The translations under genes and the position numbers were made by a program. Shown piece by piece: positions 50,306 through 60,046 of a DNA stretch of 64,000 nucleotides. The notes beneath the pieces are model-generated. The model was not told where the DNA came from. It did no database searches and saw only the letters and a list, made by a program, of their open reading frames with translations. Positions within the stretch are counted from its first letter, which is position 1, and each line of letters starts with the position of its first letter. The DNA comes from an uncultured Paracoccaceae bacterium (GTDB lineage: Bacteria; Pseudomonadota; Alphaproteobacteria; Rhodobacterales; Rhodobacteraceae), in the NCBI GenBank assembly GCA_943787785.1, contig CALSNT010000001.1:253423-317422 (forward strand), read 5' to 3'.

Positions 50306-52075
50306 TCACCGCTCAGTCAACTTCAGCTCGATCCGCCGGTTCTGCGCCCGCGCATCGGCGCTGTCCCCGGCTGCAACGGGCTGAAATTCTCCAAACCCCG
50401 TCGCAGCCAACCGCCGCGTCGGGAAGCCCAGGTCCTCGACCATGAACAGCACCACCGACAGCGCCCGCGCCTGACTCAGTTCCCAGTTGTTGGCGTAGGT
50501 CGAGGCATTGACAATGGGCCGGTTGTCGGTGTGGCCGTCGACCCGGACCACCCAGTCGATATTGTCGGGAATATCGCCCGCAACATCGCTGAGGATTTGC
50601 GCCACACGCGCGATCTGGGCGCGGCCCTCATCCGACAAATCCGCCGAGCCGGAATCAAACAGAACCTCAGACGAAAATACGAAGCGGTCGCCGACAATCC
50701 GCACGCCTTCGCGGTCGCCCAGCAAGTCACGCAACTGGCCGAAAAACTCCGACTGGTAGCGTTCCAGCCGCTTCCTCTCAGCCTCTTCCAACTCCGCCCG
50801 TTTGGTCTGTTCGGCGGCCACCCGCGCCAGCGCTTGATTGAGGTCCGCCCCCAGCGTTTCGATCCGCACCTGGGCGCTTGCGTCCTCCGCTTTGGCAAGG
50901 TCCAGCAACCCTTGCAACCGGCTGAGTTCTCCGCGCAATTCACGCACCTGGGCGTTCAGCAATTGCTGCTGGCGCTTCGCCTCGGCGCTAACTGCTTCTT
51001 CTTCCGACAGCCGTTCTTGAGCCAGCGCCAGCAGGCGTTTCTGGCGGTTGGTTTCGCGTTCCTGCGCGGTCTGTTCGTCCAGCGATTGGTTGGCCTCCGT
51101 CTCAGCGGCTGCCAGCAACGTCAGTGTTTCCTCGGCACGGCGGCGTTCCTCTTCCAAGCGCAGAGTCATGGCGGTCAACTCGGTATCGGCGTCCTGCAAT
51201 CGTGCGCGCAAGGCTTCGGCAGCGGCGGCATTGGTCAGACGGTCAGTCTCTTCCTGGGTCAGCGCAGTTTCGGTATCAGCCAGCCGTTTGCGCAACGCTT
51301 CGGCAGCCGCCGCCTCGCGCAAACGGGCCGCTTCTTCTTCTGCCAGGGCGTTGGTCAAGTCGCGGATTTCGGCAGTCTGCCCGCTGCCTTGGTCCTGAGT
51401 ATCGCTCAACTGCGCCAGGGCGGCAGCAAGTGACACATCGCGCGCCTCGATGCGTTGGCGCAGATCGGCGGTCAGCGCCGCCAGTGCGTCGCGCCGGGCG
51501 GCCGCCAGCCGGGCGGCCTCGGCTTCCCGGTCAATCTCGGTGCGCGCCCGTGCGAGTGCCAGTTCAAGCGCATCGCGCTGTTTGCCAATCGACTGGTTCT
51601 CAAGATCCAGTTCGATGATGGCATCCGAAAGGTTGGCGCTTTCGTTCAGCGCCGCATCGCGTTCGCCCAACAGCCCGGCCACCTGGCTTTCAAACTCGGT
51701 TATCATCGCGGCGCGCGCGTCGAGCTCGGCTCCTTGGCTTTCGGTCTGCGCCGTTAGCAGATCCACGAGAGCACGCTGGGCCTCGGTTTCTGCCCGCGAG
51801 TTGGTCAGCGCACCGGACAAGCCGGTGTTTGCCTGCTCCAGCGAGAAATTTTCGCGCTGCTGCAAGCCCAACGCGCGTGACAGGCTGTCAACCTCACTGG
51901 TCAACTGGCTCAGCGCGTCTTCCTGACCGGTGATCGTTTCCCGCAGGATGTATTGCACGATCATGAAGATCGTCAGCACGAACATAAGTACCAGCAAGAG
52001 CGCCGTCATCGCGTCCACGAAACCGGGCCAGATCGAGCCCGACATCCGTTGTGTGGCGCGCCGGTTCAGGGCCAT
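50306..52075 (-). CDS. MotB/OmpA-type stator protein with a long coiled coil
   Basis: 589 residues. One N-terminal membrane helix (about 15-40, FVDAMTALLLVLMFVLTIFMIVQYIL) with the proton-carrying-type Asp (VDAM), then about 400 residues of nearly unbroken coiled coil rich in A, E, R, L, and a C-terminal OmpA/MotB peptidoglycan-binding domain (about 460-589; FDSGSADLSDEGRAQI, VDGHTDNRPI, AQNRRIELKL). It pairs with the MotA-like gene just upstream, forming an ion-driven motor that reaches from the inner membrane to the cell wall. Task unknown. Confidence 0.85.
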   Translation of the reverse strand: MALNRRATQRMSGSIWPGFVDAMTALLLVLMFVLTIFMIVQYILRETITGQEDALSQLTSEVDSLSRALGLQQRENFSLEQANTGLSGALTNSRAETEAQRALVDLLTAQTESQGAELDARAAMITEFESQVAGLLGERDAALNESANLSDAIIELDLENQSIGKQRDALELALARARTEIDREAEAARLAAARRDALAALTADLRQRIEARDVSLAAALAQLSDTQDQGSGQTAEIRDLTNALAEEEAARLREAAAAEALRKRLADTETALTQEETDRLTNAAAAEALRARLQDADTELTAMTLRLEEERRRAEETLTLLAAAETEANQSLDEQTAQERETNRQKRLLALAQERLSEEEAVSAEAKRQQQLLNAQVRELRGELSRLQGLLDLAKAEDASAQVRIETLGADLNQALARVAAEQTKRAELEEAERKRLERYQSEFFGQLRDLLGDREGVRIVGDRFVFSSEVLFDSGSADLSDEGRAQIARVAQILSDVAGDIPDNIDWVVRVDGHTDNRPIVNASTYANNWELSQARALSVVLFMVEDLGFPTRRLAATGFGEFQPVAAGDSADARAQNRRIELKLTER

Positions 52076-52078
52076 GGT

Positions 52079-53314
52079 TTAGCCCTGCTTATGCCCGAAC
52101 AGGGCGGGTTTCAGGGCGGTTTGCTCGGTGCCATTCTGTTCACGAACCGCCTTGATCAACTGGCTCAACTCGCCGCGCAACTCGGCCACCGATTCTTGCC
52201 GGCCGGCCGACATTTCTTCCAGCAGGCGCAGCAAGTGCAAATCAATCGAGCGCAGGCGCATCCGGCTTTCGGCGTCGTGGGCGGGGCTATCGACCGGGGG
52301 CGTATCCTTGGCGGCCAACACCGCCAGCAGCTTCTCCTGCCCTTCTGCAATTCGCTCCAGCGCCACAATCGTATCGTTGGCAGCGTCATTCGCCGTCTGC
52401 CCGGAATCGAGCTTGTCAGTCAGTACTTCCATCGATGACACGACACGGTTCAGCCCTTCGTCGACTTGCGACCGGCTCGCATCGCTATCCGCAAACAGCG
52501 CCTGCAACGCCTCCATTTGATGCACCAGATGGGTAAGGATTGTGGTTGGGGTTGCGGCTTCGCCGCTGGAGTCCTCGCTGCCGCCGAATCCGAGGCGGGT
52601 AATCGAGGACAGCCATTCCTCCAACTCGCGGTAGAACCGGTTCTGGCCGTGGCTGGCGAACAGCTCCAGCAGGCCAACGACCAGCGATCCGGCGAGGCCC
52701 AGAAGCGAGGACGAGAATGCCACGCCCATTCCGCCCAACTGCGCCTCCAGCCCGTCCATCAGGCGTGAGAACACGTTGATCCCGCCTTCGCCTTCCTGTG
52801 GCGCGAGGGAGCGGATGGTCTCGACAACGGCAGGAACCGTGGTGGCGAGACCATAGAACGTTCCCAGAAGTCCAAGGAAGATCAGCAGGTTGACAATGTA
52901 TCGCGTTATATCGCGGGCCTCGTCGATGCGCGTGGCCACAGAATCGAGTATCGAACGGGATGAGCTTGAGCCAATCGTCGTTTTGGCCCCCCGCGCGCGA
53001 AGCAATGCCGCCAGCGGCGCCAGCAATCTCGGCGCGCGAGTAATCTCGTGCCCCGGTCGCGACTGGGCAAATCCCTCGACCCAACTGACCGATTTGAACA
53101 GTTGGATCACTTGCCAGAAACACGCAACAACGCCAATCACGAAGACCAGCGCGATGAAGCCGTTCAGCCAGGGATTGGCGAGGAACACCGGAGAGACGCT
53201 GGGCCAGGCAATATAACTGCCACCCGCAACCAGTCCAAGCACGATGACCATGGTGACTAGCTGCCGCACCGGGGCGGTGAAATTCGCCTGAGACTCAACC
53301 TCTGTGTGAACCAT
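52079..53314 (-). CDS. MotA/TolQ/ExbB-type proton-channel protein
   Basis: 411 residues. Two N-terminal membrane segments (about 17-38 and 45-65), then a conserved pair (about 135-160, VNLLIFLGLLGTFYGLATTVP; about 185-220, GGMGVAFSSSLLGLAGSLVVGLLE) as in MotA/ExbB, then a long helical C-terminal tail (SQVDEGLNRVVSSMEVL...). It is 3 bases upstream of the MotB-like gene. The family uses proton or sodium flow to move a partner. Confidence 0.87.
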   Translation of the reverse strand: MVHTEVESQANFTAPVRQLVTMVIVLGLVAGGSYIAWPSVSPVFLANPWLNGFIALVFVIGVVACFWQVIQLFKSVSWVEGFAQSRPGHEITRAPRLLAPLAALLRARGAKTTIGSSSSRSILDSVATRIDEARDITRYIVNLLIFLGLLGTFYGLATTVPAVVETIRSLAPQEGEGGINVFSRLMDGLEAQLGGMGVAFSSSLLGLAGSLVVGLLELFASHGQNRFYRELEEWLSSITRLGFGGSEDSSGEAATPTTILTHLVHQMEALQALFADSDASRSQVDEGLNRVVSSMEVLTDKLDSGQTANDAANDTIVALERIAEGQEKLLAVLAAKDTPPVDSPAHDAESRMRLRSIDLHLLRLLEEMSAGRQESVAELRGELSQLIKAVREQNGTEQTALKPALFGHKQG

Positions 53315-53379
53315 CTAACTACTGTTCCCGCCTGTCGGTACGCACACACTCGTTCCTTCAGTTGTCACCAAAGCAGAAA

Positions 53380-53931
53380 TTATCCACTTCGCAAAGCGGC
53401 AACTCGTGCGGAAAGCCGCGCAAGGTCGGCGTCTTCGATGCCCAATTCGACCAGATGGGCAACCGTGTTGGTAAGATACTCGTGGTTCGGCCCGCGTCCG
53501 CCGACAGCTTCGGCAATGATTCGGGCCTGATCCTCGAAAGGCAGACCACCGCAGTATTGGTCGTGGTCTGGGTCAATAACATAGGCGACCGAACTGACAT
53601 TGCGGCCATCGCTTAGATTTAGCGGCAGGATCGTCTCGACATAGGCCGCCGAGATCAACTCGCGCTCACGCAGATACTCCAGCGTCGCAGCTTCGCTTCC
53701 CGGTGCCGCGCGCAGCGCCAAACCATCGCATTCCGCCCCTGCATCCACGTCCAGTGCCAGTACCAACCCCGGATCGCTAACCGAGCCACGATGATGAATC
53801 GAGCGCATGCAGAAGCTGCGGTGATAGCCGGGCAGGCGGGCAATTACCGCCTCGGCGACCTCGAATCCTGGGTTCCACAGCAATGAGCCATAGCCGAATA
53901 TCCAAAGCGGGTTCAGAGTGTCCGCACTCAT
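53380..53931 (-). CDS. ChaC-like gamma-glutamylcyclotransferase
   Basis: 183 residues. FGYGSLLWNPGFE (near 10-22) binds the gamma-glutamyl group, and the catalytic Glu is in EYLRERELI (near 88). This family splits glutathione or gamma-glutamyl peptides to 5-oxoproline. Small, cytosolic, no partner genes. Confidence 0.9.
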   Translation of the reverse strand: MSADTLNPLWIFGYGSLLWNPGFEVAEAVIARLPGYHRSFCMRSIHHRGSVSDPGLVLALDVDAGAECDGLALRAAPGSEAATLEYLRERELISAAYVETILPLNLSDGRNVSSVAYVIDPDHDQYCGGLPFEDQARIIAEAVGGRGPNHEYLTNTVAHLVELGIEDADLARLSARVAALRSG

Positions 53932-53995
53932 GTCACTGGCCCTTTCGCTATCCGCCCCCTACATAGCCTGATGCAGGCCAGACGAAAGGGGACAG

Positions 53996-54988
53996 ATGCG
54001 CAAATTGCTGGTTCTGATCTTTGCGTTGGCCGCACTCTGGTCGGGCTATTGGTTCGTCGGCGCGACGGCGGTCGAGCGTGGCACACAGGTCTTGCTGGAT
54101 GATCTGCGCGCCCAGGGCTGGCAGGTAGAGGTCGCCGACGTCGGCACGCGCGGCTTCCCCAACCGTTTCGACACGACTGCGACCCAGGTGAAACTGGCCG
54201 ACCCGCTAGGCGGGTTCACCTGGACGGCACCGTTCTTTCAGGTCCTCGCCCTCAGCTACAAACCCAACCACGTAATTGCCGCCCTGCCCGAAAGCCAGTC
54301 GTTCGAATTGCCCGGCCAGACGCTGCAGGTCGACAGCACCCGAATGCGCGCTTCGCTGGTGGTCGAACCCGGCACTGCGCTTGCGTTGGACCGCACGACA
54401 TTCGTCGCGCAAACTGCGCGCATCGCGTCCACACTCGGTTGGCAGACCGCCCTGAAAGATGCGCGGTTTGCGACCCGGCAGGCGGACGGAAATTTTGCCC
54501 ATGACGTTGGTATAGCGGCTTCTGAGGTCGAGCTTCCGCAAGGCATGCGCGCAGCATTTGATCCAAATGGTATACTGCCCGAAACGCTGGAAGAACTACG
54601 CCTCGACGCAACCCTCGGTTTTGACCGCGCCGTGGATCGCCATGCCTTCAGCGGAGGGCCACGGCCAAGGGTAGATCGGATCGATTTGAATGACGCCGCT
54701 CTGATCTGGGGTGGCATCGAGATTGGCGCGACGGGCACGCTTGATATTGGCGCCGATCGTCTGCCGGTCGGGGACATCACGCTGACCTCGGCTGAGTGGC
54801 GTAAGGTGGTGCAGATAACCGCCAACTCCGGCCTGATCCAGCCAGAGTTTGTTCCAACGCTGGAAGCGTTGTTTCAGTCACTGGCTGCGGCTGACGGAAC
54901 GCCCGATGTGTTGAGCGCGCCGCTGAGTTTCCGTAACGGACAGATATCTTTCGGGTTTCTTCCGTTGGGACCTGTGCCGCGTTTTTGA
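53996..54988 (+). CDS. DUF2125 family membrane-anchored protein
   Basis: 330 residues. The N terminus is a membrane anchor or signal (KLLVLIFALAALWSGYWFVGATAVERG), followed by a strand-rich body (GWQVEVADVGTRGFPNRFDT) typical of DUF2125 proteins that lie in the periplasm. Function unknown. Divergent from the ChaC-like gene. Confidence 0.82.
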   Translation: MRKLLVLIFALAALWSGYWFVGATAVERGTQVLLDDLRAQGWQVEVADVGTRGFPNRFDTTATQVKLADPLGGFTWTAPFFQVLALSYKPNHVIAALPESQSFELPGQTLQVDSTRMRASLVVEPGTALALDRTTFVAQTARIASTLGWQTALKDARFATRQADGNFAHDVGIAASEVELPQGMRAAFDPNGILPETLEELRLDATLGFDRAVDRHAFSGGPRPRVDRIDLNDAALIWGGIEIGATGTLDIGADRLPVGDITLTSAEWRKVVQITANSGLIQPEFVPTLEALFQSLAAADGTPDVLSAPLSFRNGQISFGFLPLGPVPRF

Positions 54989-55084
54989 GCTCAATGTGGC
55001 GTTGTCAATCAGCGCAGCTCGCCCGGAACAAGCTTGCCCGGCTTGCTCTCAAACTCGGCGACCCTCCGCTCCATCTAGCACCGC

Positions 55085-56443
55085 CTAAGCGGAAGCAATC
55101 CTGACCGAACGGTTCCAGAACCGTGTCATCATCAGGATCGCGGCAAGTGCCAGGCCCGAAGCAAGCCCCAACCAGATACCGACACCGCCCAGCCCCATCG
55201 GAAAGCCCAGAACATAACTGACCGGCAGTCCGACGACCCAATAGCTGACGATGGCCATGATCATCGGCGCGCGCGTGTCCTGCACCCCGCGCAGCAGCCC
55301 CAGCGCCATGACCTGTGCCGCATCGGCAAGTTGAAACACCGCTCCGGCGGCCAACAGGGTGATACCGATTGCCAGCACGGCGTCGCGCGCAGGGTCACTA
55401 GGGTCGATAAACAAGCTTACCAAAGCCCCGGGGAAGATGATCAAAAGCAGAACGGTAAAGACGGCGACCGACGCCGAAAGCCCGATCGCCACCAATCCAC
55501 TGCGCCGCAGACCAGCTTCGTCCCGCCGACCAAGGGCACGCCCGGCGCGCACTGTGGCAGCCTGGGACAGACCGATTTGGATCATGAAGATGGTCGCCAC
55601 GACCTGCAGCGCGATCCCATGCGCCGCAAGTTGCAGCGTGCCCAGCCATCCCATCATGACCGAGGCTGCCGAGAACAACCCGGCCTCGGCAAGCGAGGTC
55701 AGGCCAATGGGCCAGCCGAGGCGGAAGACCTCGCCAAAGCCACGCCAGTCGGGCTTCCAGAAACGGATCAGAAGATGATGATCCGGCCGTGCGCGGGCTG
55801 AAATCACCAAGAGGACCACCGCGGTAATGAGCTGCACAGTCAGGGACGCAATGGCCGCACCCCGGATGCCCAATTCCGGGGCGCCCCAATTTCCGAAAAT
55901 CAATGCGTAATTGAGGAACGCGTTCATCACCAGCGTTGCCAGCGTGACCCACAGCACGATGCCGGCTCGGTCCAGCGCCGAGAGATAGCTGCGAAACACC
56001 ACGACCGGAAGTTGCGCCAGCATGCCCCAACCGGCGATGCGCAAATAGCGCTCGGCTTGAAGTGACACGGATGGGTCTTGCCCCATCGCTTCAAGGATCG
56101 GTCGTGCCGCCATCATGATCGGGATCACGGCAATCGCGAACAGGGCCGACAGCCACAAGGCCATGCGCGTAGCGCGCCGCGCCGCCTGTGCGTCATCGGC
56201 ACTGTCAGCGGAGGCGACCATTGGCATCACTGCCCAGCCGAACCCGGACCCGACGATATAAAGGACAAAGAACATCGTGCTGGCCAGCACCATCGCAGCC
56301 AGCGCCTCGATACTGTACCAGCCCAGCATGATCGTGTCGGTCATATGAATGCCGAATTGCGCCAGCTGTCCTCCGACGAGAGGCAACCCAAGGGCAAGCG
56401 TGGCCCGGAAATGAGCCCGCCAGGAGTTCGAAACCTGCGACAT
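55085..56443 (-). CDS. MATE family efflux transporter
   Basis: 452 residues with 12 membrane spans in two bundles. The first bundle (GLPLVGGQLAQFGIHMTDTIMLG) and the second (LGWPIGLTSLAEAGLFSAASVMMG) have the typical repeat. The family uses Na+ or H+ to expel organic cations and drugs. It is convergent with DUF2125. Confidence 0.93.
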   Translation of the reverse strand: MSQVSNSWRAHFRATLALGLPLVGGQLAQFGIHMTDTIMLGWYSIEALAAMVLASTMFFVLYIVGSGFGWAVMPMVASADSADDAQAARRATRMALWLSALFAIAVIPIMMAARPILEAMGQDPSVSLQAERYLRIAGWGMLAQLPVVVFRSYLSALDRAGIVLWVTLATLVMNAFLNYALIFGNWGAPELGIRGAAIASLTVQLITAVVLLVISARARPDHHLLIRFWKPDWRGFGEVFRLGWPIGLTSLAEAGLFSAASVMMGWLGTLQLAAHGIALQVVATIFMIQIGLSQAATVRAGRALGRRDEAGLRRSGLVAIGLSASVAVFTVLLLIIFPGALVSLFIDPSDPARDAVLAIGITLLAAGAVFQLADAAQVMALGLLRGVQDTRAPMIMAIVSYWVVGLPVSYVLGFPMGLGGVGIWLGLASGLALAAILMMTRFWNRSVRIASA

Positions 56444-56514
56444 TCCGCCCCACTACATCCGGAGTGGGTGGATCGCAAGCGGCGCGAGATTTGTGGCGAC
56501 GATGGCTAGCGAAG

Positions 56515-57240
56515 TCAGTGTCCGGAAAGCGGCGGCTTTTTCACGACACGCATGTGGGGCGTCACAAACTCAACGCCTTCCGGGTGGGCGCGGATCGCTT
56601 CATTATCGCTGACCGCCGGTGGAATCAGAACTTCTTCGCCCGGCTGCCAGTCTGCCGGCGTGCAGATATTGTATGCATCCTTCATCTGAAGGGCGTCGAT
56701 AACCCGCAAGATTTCTTCCGTGCTGCGTCCGATAAAAACCGGATACTCAAATAGCATCCGCAGCTTCAGTTGCGGGTCAATGATGAATGTCTTGCGGATC
56801 GCAACATCCTTGCCTTCGTTCGGGTGGATCATGCCGAACGCTTCCGACAACTCATTTGTCAGATCCTCAACCACCGGAAAGTCGATGCGGGTATTGAACA
56901 TCGCCTCAACTTCAAGCTCCCAATCGCGGTGGTCGCTTGCCTGGGCGCCGCACATGCCCAGAAGCTTGACGTTGCGGCCGGAAAACTGGTCAGCGGCCAT
57001 CGCGAAGTTGGCGAATTCTGTATAGCTGATCGGACCGCGCACAAAGGGATGGCTGAACAGCAGAATCCAACTGCCAGCGGCCCAGCTGTGAAAGTCGATC
57101 TGACCATGAGTCGTCCCGGCACAGAAGTTCGGAAAGATATCGCCGATCCGAGGAATCCACCGGGCAGTCCTCCGATACCCACTTGGAAGCTGAACATTCG
57201 TGCTGGGGTGCAGTCCCGATTTCAGAAAGGGGTAACTCAT
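56515..57240 (-). CDS. 1-Cys peroxiredoxin (Prx6) homologue lacking the peroxidatic cysteine
   Basis: 241 residues from ATG 57240 (AAGGA before it; a TTG five codons upstream is less likely). The Prx6 fold is plain: SWILLFSHPFVRGPISYTEF, then KTFIIDPQLKLRMLFEYP, RSTEEILRVIDALQ and a long C-terminal domain (PADWQPGEEVLIPPAV). Where working enzymes have PVCTTE it reads PISYTE, so the attacking Cys is a Ser. Two other Cys (NFCAG, GMCGAQ) are not in the active-site position. It may be catalytically dead or have another role, such as a chaperone. It is divergent from parE. Confidence 0.88.
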   Translation of the reverse strand: MSYPFLKSGLHPSTNVQLPSGYRRTARWIPRIGDIFPNFCAGTTHGQIDFHSWAAGSWILLFSHPFVRGPISYTEFANFAMAADQFSGRNVKLLGMCGAQASDHRDWELEVEAMFNTRIDFPVVEDLTNELSEAFGMIHPNEGKDVAIRKTFIIDPQLKLRMLFEYPVFIGRSTEEILRVIDALQMKDAYNICTPADWQPGEEVLIPPAVSDNEAIRAHPEGVEFVTPHMRVVKKPPLSGH

Positions 57241-57456
57241 CCAAATATCCTTCAACCGCCGACCGCGTCAGCAAATATCTTTCAAATCACGCAGGCTGAT
57301 GCCGGGCGAATGTGGATACAAAAGAGAGAAGACTGGTAAAAATATCATTTGCGGCGCGCAGGTTTTTCGCCCCGATTTTAGCCATCATCCGGCCATTGCA
57401 GCGCAGGGGCGAAACCTGCGATACTGGCCAAAACAACCGATAAGGCCCGAGCAGCC

Positions 57457-59418
57457 ATGCCAAGTAATGATCTTCTGACCGGCGCGTCCGATCAGACCTA
57501 CGACGCCACCTCGATCGAAGTGCTTGAGGGGTTGGAGCCTGTCCGCAAACGCCCCGGCATGTATATCGGCGGCACCGATGAGCGCGCCCTGCACCATCTG
57601 GTCGCCGAGGTTCTGGACAACGCGATGGACGAGGCTGTCGCCGGCCACGCCAACCGGATTGAGGTCGAGCTTCACACCGATGGCTCTTGCACGGTGCGTG
57701 ACAACGGGCGCGGCATCCCGATCGACCCGCATCCGAAGTTCCCCGACAAATCCGCGCTGGAAGTGATCCTCTGCACCCTCCACGCAGGTGGCAAATTCTC
57801 AGGTGACGCTTACGAAACCTCCGGCGGTCTGCACGGCGTCGGCGTCTCGGTCGTCAACGCGCTGTCCGACACGCTCCGGGTCGAGGTTGCGCGCGACCGC
57901 ACCCTCTGGGCGCAGGAGTTCGCCCGCGGCATCCCGCAGGGCGGCGCGGAGAAGATCGGCCCGGCCCCGAACCGGCGCGGCACCACCGTCACGTTCCACC
58001 CGGATGCCGAGATCTTCGGCTCTCTCGCCCTGAAACCCGCCCGCCTGTTCAAGATGGCGCGCTCCAAAGCTTACCTGTTCTCGGGCGTCGAAATCCGCTG
58101 GAAATCGGAAATCGACGATGGCGACACCCCAACCGAGGCCAGCTTCCGCTTTCCCGGCGGGCTATCCGACTACCTGACCGAAACGCTGGGTGAGGCCGTG
58201 ACCTACGCCGACAACCCCTTCGCTGGCAAAGTCGAATTCCGCGAAAAATTCGACGCCCCCGGCTTTGTCGAATGGGCCGTCAACTGGACCCCGGCGCGCG
58301 ACGGTTTCGTGCAGTCGTATTGCAACACCGTCCCCACCCCCGAAGGCGGCACGCATGAGGCCGGCTTCTGGGCTGCCGTCCTGAAAGGCATCCGCGCTTA
58401 CGGAGAACTCGCCGGGAACCGCAAGGCGGCCAGTATCTCGCGCGAGGATATGACCTCGGGCGGCTGCGCGCTGGTCAGCTGCTTCATCCGCGAACCCGAA
58501 TTCGTCGGCCAGACCAAAGACCGCCTCGCCACGGTCGAGGCGCAGCGCATGGTCGAAGGCGCCGTGCGCGACCACTTCGACAACTGGCTGGCGGCCGACA
58601 CGAAATCCGCAGGCGCGATCCTCGATTTTCTGGTGCTACGCGCCGAAGAGCGCTTGAAGCGGCGCGCCGAGAAAGAGACCGCCCGCAAATCCGCCACCAA
58701 AAAACTCCGCCTGCCCGGCAAGCTGGTCGATTGTTCCGCCACCAACCGTGAAGGGACCGAGCTGTTCATCGTCGAGGGCGACAGCGCCGGGGGCAGCGCC
58801 AAGATGGCGCGCAACCGGAAAAATCAGGCGCTGCTGCCCCTGCGCGGGAAAATCCTGAACGTGCTGGGCGCGGCATCCTCGAAGATGGGCGCGAATGCCG
58901 AGATCAACGATCTGTGCCAGGCGCTGGGTGTCGGCGTCGGCACACGGTTCCGGGTCGACGACCTGCGCTATGATAAGGTCATCATCATGACCGACGCGGA
59001 TGTCGACGGCGCCCATATCGCAGCGCTGCTGATGACATTCTTCTTCACCCAGATGCGCCCGATGATCGACACCGGCCACCTCTACCTCGCCTGCCCCCCA
59101 CTGTTCCGCCTGACCCAGGGCGCGCGCCGGGTTTATTGCCTGGACGAGGACGAACGCGACGCGCTGTTGGAAAAGGGCCTCGGCGGGAAAGGCAAGATCG
59201 ACGTCTCCCGATTCAAGGGGCTGGGAGAGATGGACGCCAAGGATTTGAAAGAGACGACGATGGACCCCGACAGCCGGAAACTGATCCGGGTTACGATTGA
59301 TGAAGATGAACCGGGTGAGACGGGTGATCTGGTGGAGCGGTTAATGGGGAAGAAGCCCGAGATGCGGTTCCAGTATATTCAGGAAAACGCGCGGTTTGTG
59401 GAGGAGTTGGATGTTTAG
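57457..59418 (+). CDS. parE: DNA topoisomerase IV subunit B
   Basis: 653 residues. The GHKL ATPase domain is N-terminal (VLDNAMDEAVAGH, DNGRGIPIDPH, GGLHGVGVSVVNALS), and the toprim domain has EGDSAGGSAKMARNR near 441 and the DADVDGAHI metal site. Together with ParC (not in the window) it untangles replicated chromosomes. GyrB differs in the EGDSAGGSAKQGRDR stretch. Confidence 0.96.
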   Translation: MPSNDLLTGASDQTYDATSIEVLEGLEPVRKRPGMYIGGTDERALHHLVAEVLDNAMDEAVAGHANRIEVELHTDGSCTVRDNGRGIPIDPHPKFPDKSALEVILCTLHAGGKFSGDAYETSGGLHGVGVSVVNALSDTLRVEVARDRTLWAQEFARGIPQGGAEKIGPAPNRRGTTVTFHPDAEIFGSLALKPARLFKMARSKAYLFSGVEIRWKSEIDDGDTPTEASFRFPGGLSDYLTETLGEAVTYADNPFAGKVEFREKFDAPGFVEWAVNWTPARDGFVQSYCNTVPTPEGGTHEAGFWAAVLKGIRAYGELAGNRKAASISREDMTSGGCALVSCFIREPEFVGQTKDRLATVEAQRMVEGAVRDHFDNWLAADTKSAGAILDFLVLRAEERLKRRAEKETARKSATKKLRLPGKLVDCSATNREGTELFIVEGDSAGGSAKMARNRKNQALLPLRGKILNVLGAASSKMGANAEINDLCQALGVGVGTRFRVDDLRYDKVIIMTDADVDGAHIAALLMTFFFTQMRPMIDTGHLYLACPPLFRLTQGARRVYCLDEDERDALLEKGLGGKGKIDVSRFKGLGEMDAKDLKETTMDPDSRKLIRVTIDEDEPGETGDLVERLMGKKPEMRFQYIQENARFVEELDV

Positions 59419-59430
59419 GGAGCAGTTTCG

Positions 59431-60012
59431 ATGCCAAGCACTACCAAACCAATTACAATATTTCAAAATACAACCACTAGGGCCAACGCACTTTTGGACT
59501 TGTACGATCGTGGAGTAGATTTGGACGAGGCTGACGATCTATTGCGGGCCGCCGTTGTGTTAGCTGTCGCTGGATTCGACAGGTACTTCACTTCAAAGTT
59601 TTGCGATGTTCTGGTGCCGCACTTGAAGGGTGACGATCGAATTTCACAGGAAGTTCTGGATCTTCTACGTCGTGCAGGGCTCGATACTAAATTCGCCTTA
59701 GAATTAGCCGTTTCGAAGCGGCCATTTCGAAAGATCAGAACCATCGTTCAGAATTCGATGTCGCGACACACTACACAGCGTGCAAGTGTTATTGATAAAC
59801 TCTTCAATTCTTTTGGACTTTCGGAACTTTCGGCAAATGCGCAGAGAAAAGCACGACGCGCAAATTTACTGACGAGAATAAGCAGACTTGTTGATATGCG
59901 TAACGATATTGCACATGAAGCGCATAACAATACGCGAGGAACGCCTAAAGCAATTGATTTGGCGGATATCCGGAGCCGAATTTCCGATATGTGTATTTTT
60001 GTGAATTCCTGC
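59431..60012 (+). pseudogene. HEPN-domain protein gene, 5' part, split by an IS element
   Basis: 194 codons from ATG 59431 (GGAG before it, 12 bases after parE) to the IS insertion point. The helical sequence ends with the HEPN ribonuclease-like motif RNDIAHEAHN (R-x4-H, near 155). Composition is clearly richer in A and T than the flanking genes, so it was likely acquired. Reading on into the IS gives 38 spurious residues to a stop at 60129. The remaining 16 codons lie at 61245-61295 in the same frame. No nucleotidyltransferase (MNT) partner is seen. Confidence 0.85.
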
Positions 60013-60046
60013 TGGCGTGCCCCCATCGTGTGGTCCGGTTTGATTG

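Noticed and set aside
50306-53314. Zorya-type phage defence system
   Set aside because: Only a MotA/MotB-like pair is present; no ZorC, ZorD or ZorE gene follows, and the neighbours are housekeeping genes.
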